The translations under genes and the position numbers were made by a program. A DNA stretch of 64,000 bases, taken from contig CANRZB010000003.1 in NCBI GenBank assembly GCA_947644195.1, forward strand, positions 59,532-123,531, read 5' to 3'. Source of the DNA: an uncultured Clostridium sp. (GTDB lineage: Bacteria; Bacillota; Clostridia; Lachnospirales; Lachnospiraceae). The notes under the pieces were generated by a model that saw nothing but the letters and a program-made list of their open reading frames with translations, was not told where the DNA came from and did not search any database. Below, piece after piece: positions 9,801 through 17,356 of the stretch (positions are counted from its first letter, which is position 1; each line of letters begins with the position of its first letter).

Positions 9801-10244
9801 CTTGCTGCTAATAATTTGATGGAGAAAAAAGAGGAAGTGGCGGAGTGGACGCTGGCTGATTTTAGTGGAAAGCGGATTCTCTTGGTGGAAGATATTGAGT
9901 TGAACCGTGAGATCGCAGAGTTTATCCTGACAGAAGCCGGTTTCGTGGTAGAATCTGCGCCAGACGGCACGGACGCCGTTGCTATGATGGAAAAAGCGGA
10001 GGAAAATTACTACGATGCGATTTTGATGGATGTGCAGATGCCGATTATGAACGGATATGAGGCAACCCGCACGATTCGAAATCTGCCGCGAAAGGATGTC
10101 AGGAATCTTCCGATTATCGCTATGACTGCCAATGCACTGGAGGAAGATAAGGAGGCGGCGATTAAGAATGGAATGGATGCCCATATTGCGAAGCCGTTAG
10201 ATATGGATGTGTTTATTTCGGTGCTGCGGAAGTTTTTGGATTGA
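6852..10244 (+). CDS. Membrane hybrid sensor histidine kinase with two receiver domains
   Basis: A 1130-aa protein. Helix 1 (about 8-27) and helix 2 (about 285-304) bracket an extracellular region of Cache-like character that should bind a ligand. PAS-like segments follow (about 330-600). The HisKA box SNMSHDIRTP has the phosphoacceptor His629; the ATPase domain shows the N box (NLLSNAVKYTP), DNGIGM and GTGLGM. Two receiver domains end the protein: acidic pocket Asp872-874 with phosphoacceptor Asp921, and Glu1013/Asp1014 with Asp1060. There is no HPt or output domain, so phosphate must pass to a separate HPt protein; one is encoded at 39796-40134. The signal is unknown. Confidence 0.93.
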   Translation: MKGKKSLQKISYVILLLVAIVILFGWYTSQNRSRMIERNKNYAADSARLKALQIDEELNNAQNLVNTYAYFLGNGLKEPKITTDMLKEMEGHSLYDALLFTNRDGMDLASDGRMVNVSDRDFYINGIKGENGISLIFDPRFFNEIMVCFYAPVTCQGEIIGVLRGAYLAEEYLQDMLKTTYFGEEAEVFLCTPDGRVVASSHDMAFEEDLPDLLVDSKVIDQKTAKQARKIFQKGGEGAFVCDPKCKTDNICVKHLPENNYVLVQTFPKSVTQRMIRDENLVGIQLEVMMIGLFVIYILVLLIQASREKKLLRQQNQEMAYIISGVNTLFARFSMVDFEAETYQYLSGTKPENSKLAIRGKYQDLVKSLCDVMVEEEGRQEFAQLMKPGALVTALENQNDVRMELHVMKDGQPEWEHMNLICLERSEDGKATKALLIRQNITEVKEKELRIQAEMSLAGRKERQYRIAITSNAFCTFEFNLTQDRIEQDVVRQMDGREVSLLAKVGLQAPCKASECFEKWKEFVLEESMEEYSEVVNTEYLQQSFEKGNAEVIADYWAWLSPEKQMCIRQTFVMTQDYDTDDVMVMVVSKEITEQVQKQREQTQALQDALMQAQHANRAKTTFLSNMSHDIRTPMNAIIGFATIAVSHIDNKEQVRDCLQKVLSSSNHLLSLINDILDMSRIESGKVQIKEQECNISELMHNLVNIIQPQVKAKQLELFIDTFEVANEDVIADSLKLNQIFINLLSNAVKYTPAGGTISFHIMQKTTFRHGYGDYKFIIKDNGIGMSSEFVKHIFEPFERESTTTRNGIEGTGLGMAITKNIVEMMNGTIHVESEVGKGSTFTVELGLKLQDIEKNAVQIKQLEGLRALVVDDDFNTCDSVSKMLKQIGLRSEWTTSGREAVYRAKAAHDEGDSYHTYIIDWQMPETSGIETARRIRSVVGEEAPIIILTAYDWSDIEEEAKEAGVTAFCAKPLFMSDLKSVLLAANNLMEKKEEVAEWTLADFSGKRILLVEDIELNREIAEFILTEAGFVVESAPDGTDAVAMMEKAEENYYDAILMDVQMPIMNGYEATRTIRNLPRKDVRNLPIIAMTANALEEDKEAAIKNGMDAHIAKPLDMDVFISVLRKFLD

Positions 10245-10311
10245 TTGTTTTCTATTTTCCTTTTAATGCTTTATTTGATTAGTAGAAACGTCATTTTGGT
10301 AAGCAAATAAT

Positions 10312-10360
10312 AAAAAAAGAAATGCCGAAAACAGGAATCTCCAGTGTTTTCGGCATTTCT
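10312..10360 (-). terminator. Intrinsic terminator after tRNA-Arg
   Basis: A perfect 15-bp stem (10318-10332 with 10346-10360, 13-base loop) is followed on the minus strand by a T-run (plus-strand A at 10312-10317). It also lies after the kinase gene but has no T-run in that direction. Confidence 0.9.
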
Positions 10361-10365
10361 TGTGA

Positions 10366-10439
10366 CGTCGCTAAGAGGATTCGAACCTCCGGCCTACCGC
10401 TTAGGAGGCGGTCGCTCTATCCTGCTGAGCTATAGCGAC
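10366..10439 (-). tRNA. tRNA-Arg (anticodon CCT)
   Basis: A 74-nt cloverleaf on the minus strand. The 7-bp acceptor stem GTCGCTA/TAGCGAC is perfect with discriminator G; the D arm has GCTC/GAGC; the anticodon stem ACCGC/GCGGT holds loop CTCCTAA with anticodon CCT (reads AGG); the T arm loop is TTCGAAT. CCA is not encoded. Confidence 0.96.
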
Positions 10440-10456
10440 ATTTGGAAATCTCTTTT

Positions 10457-10485
10457 ATTTTACTGATTTATACGGGGATTGTCAA
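10457..10485 (-). promoter_or_regulatory. Promoter of tRNA-Arg
   Basis: On the minus strand: TTGACA (10480-10485), 17-base spacer, TAAAAT (10457-10462), placing the start a few bases before the tRNA 5' end. Confidence 0.75.
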
Positions 10486-10623
10486 TTGTATTTTTTAAGA
10501 GTTTTGGTTTTTGGTTATTCGGACATAACAATGCATTTTCTAGAGAAATAGCCGGATTACGTGAACGATGATAGGGTAACAGGAAATTATCAAATGGAAA
10601 AGATGACATCCATTCCGATCAGG

Positions 10624-10652
10624 TGGACAATCGCCCACAGTTGGAGTATACT
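10624..10652 (+). promoter_or_regulatory. Sigma-A-like promoter for the clpX-like gene
   Basis: TGGACA (10624-10629), 17-base spacer, TATACT (10647-10652), about 40 nt before the GTG start. Nothing else is visible in 10486-10623. Confidence 0.55.
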
Positions 10653-10694
10653 TTAGAATGTTAAATATGATTTGTATAGAGGGGAGAACGAACC

Positions 10695-12119
10695 GTGGCG
10701 GAAGATACGACAAAACAGAACGATCAAGACGATAAAGATTATGAAGACGTCTGCTATATCTGCAGGCGACCAGAGAGCAAGGCGGGTAAGATGATTAAGA
10801 TGCCGCTTCCAAATAATATTTGTATCTGTAATGACTGTATGCAAAAGACACTGAATACTGTGCCAATGGGGAATGGGATGCCGTATATGGACATGATTCA
10901 TATGGGGACAATGCCGCCATATGAAGATGTTCCAAAGCGTCAAAAGTTAAAGCGCAAAAAACCGCAGAAACAGGAAGCCGCTGATAAGAAGAAGGCGGAG
11001 GAAGTGGTCTTTGATATCGAACACTTACCGGCTCCCCATCGGATCAAGGAGCAGTTAGATGAATATGTGATCGGGCAGGACTTTGCCAAGAAAGTAGTAT
11101 CGGTGGCAGTGTATAACCACTATAAACGTGTGTTGACGGACAGCATGGATGAGATTGAGATTGAAAAATCTAATATGTTGATGGTTGGACCGACCGGATG
11201 TGGGAAGACATATCTTGTCAGGACATTGGCAAGGCTGTTGCAGGTTCCGCTTGCAATCACAGATGCGACCTCTTTAACAGAGGCCGGATATATCGGGGAT
11301 GATGTAGAAAGCGTTTTGTCAAAACTGCTGGCGGCAGCGGATAATGACGTGGAAAAGGCAGAACATGGTATTGTGTTTATTGATGAAATTGATAAGATTG
11401 CCAAGAAACGGAGTACCAACAGCAGGGATGTCAGCGGAGAATCCGTTCAGCAGGGAATGTTGAAGCTCCTGGAAGGAAGCGATGTGGAGGTGCCAGTGGG
11501 AGCGGCAAATAAAAATGCTATGGTTCCTATGACAACAATCAATACCCGAAATATTCTGTTTATCTGCGGCGGTGCGTTTCCAGAACTGGATAAAATTATA
11601 AAAAATCGACTGAACAAGCAGTCATCCATTGGATTTTTGTCGGATCTGAAAGATAAATATGATGAGGACAGTAATATTCTGGAAAAAGTAACGACGGAAG
11701 ATTTGAGGGAGTTTGGAATGATCCCGGAGTTTTTGGGGAGATTACCGGTTGTCTTTGCATTACAAGCCATGACAGAAGAAATGTTGGTAGAAGTGTTGAC
11801 GAAACCGAAAAATGCGATTCTAAAACAGTATCAGAAGCTTTTGGCGTTAGATGAAGTAGACTTGCAGTTTAGTGAGGAAGCAGTGCGGGCAATTGCAGTG
11901 CAGGCGGCAGAGAAAAAGACCGGAGCGCGGGCGTTGCGCACTATTATCGAAGATTTTATGCTGGATATCATGTATGAGATTCCGAAGGATGATCTTATTG
12001 GCAGGGTAACGATTACGGCAGATTATATAGAGAAAAAGGGTTCGCCGATGATTGAAATGCGCGGGAGCGGAGAGATGAAATTATTGACGGAGCGGACAGG
12101 AGCAATAGAGCAGGCTTAA
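10695..12119 (+). CDS. clpX: ClpX-type AAA+ unfoldase, divergent form
   Basis: ATP-dependent unfoldase that feeds proteins to ClpP. The 474-aa protein has an N-terminal zinc-binding domain (Cys20, Cys23, Cys45, Cys48), Walker A with Lys171 (GPTGCGKT), Walker B FIDEID, the pore loop GYIGDD (GYVGED in typical ClpX), the substrate-binding RDVSGE segment, and an IGF loop (SSIGFL) for ClpP docking. It is longer than the usual ~420 aa because of a charged Lys/Glu linker after the zinc domain. The start is GTG with AGGGGAG 8 bases upstream. No tig, clpP or lon is adjacent, so it may be a second ClpX paralogue. Confidence 0.85.
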   Translation: MAEDTTKQNDQDDKDYEDVCYICRRPESKAGKMIKMPLPNNICICNDCMQKTLNTVPMGNGMPYMDMIHMGTMPPYEDVPKRQKLKRKKPQKQEAADKKKAEEVVFDIEHLPAPHRIKEQLDEYVIGQDFAKKVVSVAVYNHYKRVLTDSMDEIEIEKSNMLMVGPTGCGKTYLVRTLARLLQVPLAITDATSLTEAGYIGDDVESVLSKLLAAADNDVEKAEHGIVFIDEIDKIAKKRSTNSRDVSGESVQQGMLKLLEGSDVEVPVGAANKNAMVPMTTINTRNILFICGGAFPELDKIIKNRLNKQSSIGFLSDLKDKYDEDSNILEKVTTEDLREFGMIPEFLGRLPVVFALQAMTEEMLVEVLTKPKNAILKQYQKLLALDEVDLQFSEEAVRAIAVQAAEKKTGARALRTIIEDFMLDIMYEIPKDDLIGRVTITADYIEKKGSPMIEMRGSGEMKLLTERTGAIEQA

Positions 12120-12177
12120 TGTGTGGAAGTTATGCGGTTTTATTCTGTTCTGTTTATTTAGTATTCAAAGCCGTATG

Positions 12178-12206
12178 TTGCTAGGCTATAATAAATGTGA
12201 TATAAT
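12178..12206 (+). promoter_or_regulatory. Strong sigma-A promoter for the zinc-ribbon genes
   Basis: TTGCTA (12178-12183), 17-base spacer, TATAAT (12201-12206), leaving a leader of about 150 nt before the ATG at 12362. Confidence 0.7.
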
Positions 12207-12361
12207 GGCAAACGGACTGGGCAAACTTGTTTATGAAGGCTACAACAAGGTCATAGTGCAGGGCATAATGGTCTAATTAATTATCTTTTTCGGAAAGTGA
12301 AATTTCAAAAGATAAATAGGGAAGAGACAAAAGATAATATCTAAGGAAGGAATAATATACT

Positions 12362-13729
12362 ATGGCACTTTTTAGTTGTCCGGAATGTGGAAGACAAGTA
12401 TCTGATACTGCTAAATTTTGTCCCACTTGTGGATATAAATTAGCAAAACAGAAAAAACAGAAGAATCCAATCAGTAAGAAAACGAAAAGTATCATTATTG
12501 CCAGTGCAGTTGCAGGAATTTTAATTATTGTGGGAATTGGCTGTCTGGTTTCAATTTTAAGATTAAATGATTTTGAGAAGGCTCAAGTAGCATCTTTAAA
12601 TCGTCTCATTGAGGAAACCATGCAGGAGAATATGGAAGGTAAAACGGAGGAGCAATTACATACCTATCAAAAGCAGTGTAAGGCGATAACCTAAAAATAT
12701 TCTTCTTTGCAATGGAAACAGAAACGTAAAATCAAACAGTATTCTGCTGTACAAAAAAGAATTTCATCCGTTGACCGTCAAATTAATATTGTTAGAGAAG
12801 CAGAAGTTCAAAATGTAATTGATCTTGTGAATGGGATTGGTGAAGTAACATTAAACAGTCAGTCTGCCATTAACAGTGCTAAAAACGAATACAACAAACT
12901 GGATGAAGAACAAAAAAATCTTGTTACGAATTATAGTCAAATCGGTGTTTATGAAAGCCAGTATGAAGCATTGTGTTTAACGGATGTCATTAATCAAATT
13001 AAAGGAATTGGAAAGGTAACTCTGGAAAATGGTTCAAGGAGTAAGATTGATGCCGCAGAAAATGCATATAATCGGTTGTCGATTGAATCCAAAGAGCAAG
13101 TTTCGAATTATAATACATTAAAAGCTAAAAGAAAAGAATATGATAAATTGGAAAAATATAAGGATTTTTTGTTGAATGCGAAATCAAAGATCAAAGAGGG
13201 AAGATTGAATTCTGCGAAGAAGATATTAAAACAGGTTCCTTCTAAATTTCGCTATAAAGATACGAAAGCATCTACACTAAAAAAACAACTTAATGCTAAG
13301 AGCGCTTGGCTTGCGTTGTGTGGAGTATGGAAGACGACGGGAGGACAGATGCGGTCAACAGAGATATGGGATTATGATGGACGCTCTGAAAGTTAGTATA
13401 GAAATTTTAGCAAAGGAGAGGAGTCGGTCTCTGTTAAATGTCAATTGCTGAAAAATGGAAAGATAAAAGTAAAATTAAGCGGAAGTATTCCGATTTATAC
13501 CACTTATTCCAGTATTCAGGAAGGTGTGGATTCTGGCTTAGTCTGGCTGGATAAAACAAAAACCATGTCTGGTATGGGAACAATAAGAATTGATCGCTAT
13601 ACTACGGTAACGTTATCAACCTCTGGCCTTACCGTTAATTATTTTAAAAATAGTCCTAATGAAAATCAGTATTTTACCTATCAATATAAAACTACAATGA
13701 GTTTAAAAAAGAAATCAAAGAGTTATTAA
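12362..13729 (+). pseudogene. Zinc-ribbon membrane protein gene interrupted by two in-frame stop codons
   Basis: Three open segments (12362-12694, 12695-13396 and 13397-13729) lie in exactly the same frame, separated only by TAA at 12692-12694 and TAG at 13394-13396. Read through, they give one ~455-residue protein: a zinc ribbon (CPECGRQ...CPTCGYK), a membrane helix (about 43-64), two coiled-coil-like repeats of about 60 residues, and a C-terminal beta-rich domain. The texture stays coding-like across both stops, so the simplest reading is nonsense decay of one gene. Readthrough, or use of the fragments as separate proteins, cannot be excluded; the middle segment has only a TTG start without a convincing ribosome site. 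Confidence 0.75.
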
Positions 13730-13779
13730 TCAGACAGATTAATGGAAAAACAAATGAAAAAAGTAAAGGAGTTGATTTT

Positions 13780-14454
13780 ATGGCATTGATTAATTGTCCA
13801 GAATGTAACAAGGAGATATCCGATACAGTAAAAAAATGTCCAGGATGTGGTTATCGTCTGAAAAAGAAAAAAGAAAAAAAGGCATCTAAGTTTTTTAAGA
13901 CTAAGAAACAGAAAAAAGTATTTGTTGTATTGATGACAGTATTCATTGCCGCTCTTCTGGGAGTGGGAGGATTTTTGGGTTATCGGTATTATTTGGTTCC
14001 ATTAAACCAATACAATGAAGCGATGGCTTTAGTAAAAGATAATAAGTTTGATAAAGCCATTGTTAAATTAGAGAAATTAAATGATTTTAATGGGTCCAAG
14101 AAGAAGATGCTAGAGGTTTACTATAAAAAGGCAGAATATTTGTTGGCATCCGGATCGTATGAAGCTGCTATCTTGGGTTTTAAAGCCTCTGATAATTATA
14201 AAGATGCTTCGGAGCGAATTAATGAAGTGAAGTATTTATGGGCACAGAATACGAACATTGATGAAGCCATGACTCTTTTTGGAGAGTTAGGAAACTATAA
14301 AGATGCGGAGGAAAAACTAGCTGCTCTGAAAAAGCAGAAAATGGCAGAAATTGCATTAAAAAAGATAGAAAGTGCATATGCAATGAAACCGATTGCTTGC
14401 AGTCAAACTAAAGAATGTCTTAGTTTTCGAGAAACAACCAAATTAAAATATTGA
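13780..14454 (+). CDS. Zinc-ribbon, single-pass membrane protein with TPR-like repeats (possibly truncated)
   Basis: A 224-aa protein with an N-terminal zinc ribbon (CPECNKE...CPGCGYR), a Lys-rich stretch, one membrane helix (about 47-68), and an outer region with TPR-like helical repeats (NKFDKAIVKLEKL, GSYEAAILGFKA, NIDEAMTLFGEL). It is the paralogous neighbour of the broken gene upstream and starts with the same MALxxCPEC pattern. Its end is odd: after residue ~195 the repeat pattern breaks into an unrelated tail, and the following 350 bases look like decayed coding sequence, so the C-terminus may be lost. Function unknown. Confidence 0.7.
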   Translation: MALINCPECNKEISDTVKKCPGCGYRLKKKKEKKASKFFKTKKQKKVFVVLMTVFIAALLGVGGFLGYRYYLVPLNQYNEAMALVKDNKFDKAIVKLEKLNDFNGSKKKMLEVYYKKAEYLLASGSYEAAILGFKASDNYKDASERINEVKYLWAQNTNIDEAMTLFGELGNYKDAEEKLAALKKQKMAEIALKKIESAYAMKPIACSQTKECLSFRETTKLKY

Positions 14455-14811
14455 GAATAACCAGGATTTATTGAAATGCACCGAACATATAGTACGTTTG
14501 GTGTATTTTAATGTAGAAAATTATGGCAAAAAAGGTACTGGAAAATGTTTTCTTTGAGATAGAAACGAAACCGTATACATTTATAAAGTAAGAGGATGTA
14601 GACAAAAAGTATCAGGCTGAAATGGAGATTCCTTTGATAGAACAGGCAGGAACTAGGATCGATCTACAGAGCTAAGAAATCCTGGCGAATGATATTGCTG
14701 ACAGTGAGCTGAAAGAATATACAAACGAAATAACTACTTTCTTCGGACAGTCACTCATTCTATGCCGATGCATATCATAAGATAAGCACATATGTGGACT
14801 GGGAAAATAGA
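14455..14811 (+). pseudogene. Degenerate coding remnant
   Basis: No intact gene occurs in these 357 bases. The frame from the ATG at 14523 reads as plausible protein (about 22, 28 and 33 codons) broken by TAA codons, with protein-like composition (for example EDVDKKYQAEMEIPL). It probably represents the lost tail of the zinc-ribbon gene or a third relative of it. Confidence 0.4.
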
Positions 14812-16566
14812 ATGGCTGTTGACTGCAAAGAAAGGATCTACTCGGAGGATTATATTGATTACCTGGTGGAACAGGTGGGAAATGACTCCAAGATACCAGA
14901 GTGGTATGGCACAAACTGCTTTCAGATAGCATGTAACCGCTATGCGGTGGTATATCTTCAAGAAAGCCGGGTGCAGTATGGGAAATGGTCTGGAGTATTT
15001 GTTGTCCCGCGGGTTTTTGGGTTGCTGTCCTCGGACGATACGTTAGAGGAAATCGGCGTGGCACAGGTGCAACGGATGACGAATCTCAATCTAACCGGGC
15101 AAGGGGTTATGATTGGATTTGTGGATACCGGGATCGACTACACCCATCCAGCTTTTGTCAATGCAGACGGCACTAGCAGAATATGGACAATTTGGGATCA
15201 GACGGTACAGGAACTGCCAGATGGCGGTGTGGGGCGAGTGCCGGAGGATTTTCTATTTGGCGCAGAATATAATACGGAAGAAATTAATATGGCATTATCT
15301 GCAGATGATCCCTGGTCGGTAGTGCCTAGTCGGGATGAAAACGGACATGGAACTTTTCTGGCAGGGGTTGCCTGTGGAAACCGCAATGATAGCCGTGGGT
15401 TCGCAGGAGTGGCGCCATTAGCTTCCATCTGTGTAGTAAAATGCAAAGAGGCAAAGCAGAATTTGAAAGATTATTTTCAGGTGCAGGGAGAAGAACCCTG
15501 CTATGCGGAAAGTGATATTATGCTGGGCATACGTTATCTTTGGTATCAGGCAGTGAAACGTAATATGCATCTTGTAGTTTGCCTGGGGATGGGAACCAAT
15601 TTAGGCGGGCATAATACTGGCGGCGCCCTGGGAGAGATGATGACGTTTTATGGGGGATATCGCGGAAGCTTTATGGTTGCAGCAGGTGGCAATGAAGCGA
15701 ACGCCTCCCATCATTTTTACAGTGATGTGATATCTGCCGGGGCGAGTACAGATGTGGAACTCAAGATCGGAGCGGGCAGAGGCGGATTTACGATGGAATT
15801 GTGGAGCGATGCACCAGATCGGTATTCGATTGGTTTGATTTCACCGAGTGGTGAATACAGTGGTAAAACGGTTGCCCGATTAGGGGAACGGAATACAATT
15901 CAATTTTTATTTGAACAGACGACGGTAGAAATTGAATATTTGCTAGTCTCTGCGGAAAGCGGGGACGAATGTATTCGGCTGCGGTTTATAGAACCACAGG
16001 AGGGGGTTTGGCATCTACGTGTATTTAATGAAAATAATAGGGATGGGAACTTTCATATGTGGCTTCCGATGCGAAATTTTATTAGTGATGAGACTTATTT
16101 TTTGCAGGCGGATCCGAATGTGACGATATGTGACCCGGCGAATAGCTATGGGGTAATTACAACCGGGTTTTATAATGGGCCTACGGGAGGGATTGCGATA
16201 GAATCCAGTCGTGGATACAACCGGGTTGGATTGATCAAGCCGGATTTCGTTTCGCCGGGGATTCAGATCTATGGTCCGCTGCCGGAAATTGGCATCCCTG
16301 TTGCTAATCTGACGGAGCGAGAGGAACTTGCCAGATATGGTTATCAGGACGGATCCAGTACGGCATCTGCACTAACAGCGGGAACTGTAGCATTATTGGT
16401 GGAATGGGGGCTTGTCAGGAAAAATGACATTTCCATGGATACTATTACAGTCCAAAAGTATTTAATACAGGGGGCGAATCCCGCAGGTAACGTGACGCCA
16501 AATCGAGAGTGGGGAAATGGTCAGTTGGATCTGTTTGGGGTATTTGATGTTCTTCGTCCGAAGTAA
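14812..16566 (+). CDS. Subtilisin-family (S8) serine peptidase, Csp-like
   Basis: A 584-aa protein without an obvious signal peptide. The complete triad is visible: Asp105 (VDTGID), His179 (GHGT) and Ser516 (GSSTAS). A long insertion of beta-rich sequence between His and Ser is typical of the clostridial CspA/B/C group, whose members process cortex lytic enzyme during spore germination; other Lachnospiraceae carry several such peptidases of unknown role, so germination function is inferred only. The ATG at 14812 (GGGA 7 bases upstream, family-like MAVDCKERI start) is preferred to the GTG at 14794, which lacks a ribosome site. The 3' end overlaps the antisense DUF2508 gene. Confidence 0.85.
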   Translation: MAVDCKERIYSEDYIDYLVEQVGNDSKIPEWYGTNCFQIACNRYAVVYLQESRVQYGKWSGVFVVPRVFGLLSSDDTLEEIGVAQVQRMTNLNLTGQGVMIGFVDTGIDYTHPAFVNADGTSRIWTIWDQTVQELPDGGVGRVPEDFLFGAEYNTEEINMALSADDPWSVVPSRDENGHGTFLAGVACGNRNDSRGFAGVAPLASICVVKCKEAKQNLKDYFQVQGEEPCYAESDIMLGIRYLWYQAVKRNMHLVVCLGMGTNLGGHNTGGALGEMMTFYGGYRGSFMVAAGGNEANASHHFYSDVISAGASTDVELKIGAGRGGFTMELWSDAPDRYSIGLISPSGEYSGKTVARLGERNTIQFLFEQTTVEIEYLLVSAESGDECIRLRFIEPQEGVWHLRVFNENNRDGNFHMWLPMRNFISDETYFLQADPNVTICDPANSYGVITTGFYNGPTGGIAIESSRGYNRVGLIKPDFVSPGIQIYGPLPEIGIPVANLTEREELARYGYQDGSSTASALTAGTVALLVEWGLVRKNDISMDTITVQKYLIQGANPAGNVTPNREWGNGQLDLFGVFDVLRPK

Positions 16567-16774
16567 GTTCTCTCATATCCCGCAAGATAATGCTGTATCG
16601 CAGATAGGCAGCATTTAATTCATAGATATAGCTGTCAATCATATCGGGATCATCGACAGCATCCAAACCAGTGTAGGCATTTTCTAGGCTTCTCTGGGCT
16701 TCTAATAATGATTTTTTCAAGAAAATCTCCCTTTTGGGAGGTTTTTTTTGTTTTTGTTTTGTCAAAATATTCAT
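16445..16774 (-). CDS. DUF2508 / YaaL-like protein
   Basis: A 109-aa protein with the DUF2508 core: paired helices with EAQRSLENAY and DPDMIDSYIYELNAAYLRY. YaaL of Bacillus is encoded between recR and bofA; here bofA is also the neighbour but divergently oriented. The ATG at 16774 has GGAAAGGA upstream. The last ~40 residues lie antisense to the end of the S8 peptidase gene and look unlike the family, so the stop may have been displaced. Function unknown. Confidence 0.75.
   Translation of the reverse strand: MNILTKQKQKKPPKREIFLKKSLLEAQRSLENAYTGLDAVDDPDMIDSYIYELNAAYLRYSIILRDMRELTSDEEHQIPQTDPTDHFPTLDLASRYLRDSPPVLNTFGL
16722..16749 (+). terminator. Intrinsic terminator of the peptidase gene, inside the antisense DUF2508 gene
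   Basis: Stem CTCCC (16727-16731)/GGGAG (16736-16740) with a TTTT loop, extended by A-T pairs, followed by eight T on the plus strand. It lies in the N-terminal coding part of the DUF2508 gene. Confidence 0.75.
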
Positions 16775-16923
16775 AGGATTCCTTTCCTGCGTTAGTTTCA
16801 CGCATGTCATCCAATTTATGGTAGTTATTACTAGTATAAGCACGAAATGTCAGGTTTATACACATCCGTTCGTTGTTTGTCCTAAAAATACCGTTTGCTG
16901 CATAGAGTGTAAATAAAGACAGT

Positions 16924-16969
16924 ATCCGGGTACATGCCGTTGAAAAATGGTTTAGAAATATACCCGGAT
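16924..16969. repeat. Inverted repeat between the DUF2508 gene and bofA
   Basis: Perfect 9-bp arms ATCCGGGTA (16924-16932) and TACCCGGAT (16961-16969), 28-base loop, just upstream of the bofA ribosome site and upstream of the divergent DUF2508 gene. It could be an operator or leader hairpin. Confidence 0.55.
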
Positions 16970-16992
16970 GCCTAGCTGAAAGGTGGCATTTG

Positions 16993-17259
16993 ATGTTAAA
17001 TACCATAATTATTGTAGGAATTTGTCTCATCTTTTTGCGATGTTTGGGGTGTAAAGTCGAAATCTTGCTTCTGCATCTGGTCGGTCGATGCTTCTCAGGC
17101 GTGATTGTTCTATATGTTTGCAATTTTTTTCTGACACAGATGAACGAAAATTTTGTCGTGAATATTAACGAAATGACCTTGGTCGTTTTGGCACTTTTGG
17201 GGATGCCGGGTGCCATTTTTCTGTATTTTCTTCGGTGGTTTTTACTAATTCTCCCTTAA
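16993..17259 (+). CDS. bofA: BofA-like sporulation membrane protein
   Basis: An 88-aa protein with two membrane segments (about 1-20 and 60-82) and the BofA C-terminal pattern with GMPGAIFLYFL. In Bacillus, BofA tethers SpoIVFA and SpoIVFB in the forespore membrane and delays pro-sigma-K processing. Clostridia often keep bofA without the full SpoIVF complex. AAGGTGG stands 6 bases before this ATG, so it is preferred to the TTG at 16990. The neighbouring DUF2508 gene supports the call through the known yaaL-bofA pairing. Confidence 0.75.
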   Translation: MLNTIIIVGICLIFLRCLGCKVEILLLHLVGRCFSGVIVLYVCNFFLTQMNENFVVNINEMTLVVLALLGMPGAIFLYFLRWFLLILP

Positions 17260-17293
17260 ATATTTTGTGAAATAGTACCAAGGATTCCCATGG

Positions 17294-17323
17294 TTGACAG
17301 GTTTCCTCGTCGGATGCTATAGT
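17294..17323 (+). promoter_or_regulatory. Sigma-A promoter of the Tad pilus operon
   Basis: TTGACA (17294-17299), 18-base spacer, TATAGT (17318-17323); the start would lie just before the AAGGAGGT of the first gene. No comparable promoter is seen before 27 kb, so the eleven genes may share it. Confidence 0.7.
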
Positions 17324-17356
17324 TGCGGCACACTTTGGGAAAGGAGGTGCTGCCGC

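Noticed and set aside
12692..13396. Programmed recoding of TAA/TAG (for example pyrrolysine) in the zinc-ribbon gene
   Set aside because: Two different stop codons are involved, no downstream stem or recoding machinery is visible, and the neighbouring paralogue is also decayed; nonsense decay is simpler.
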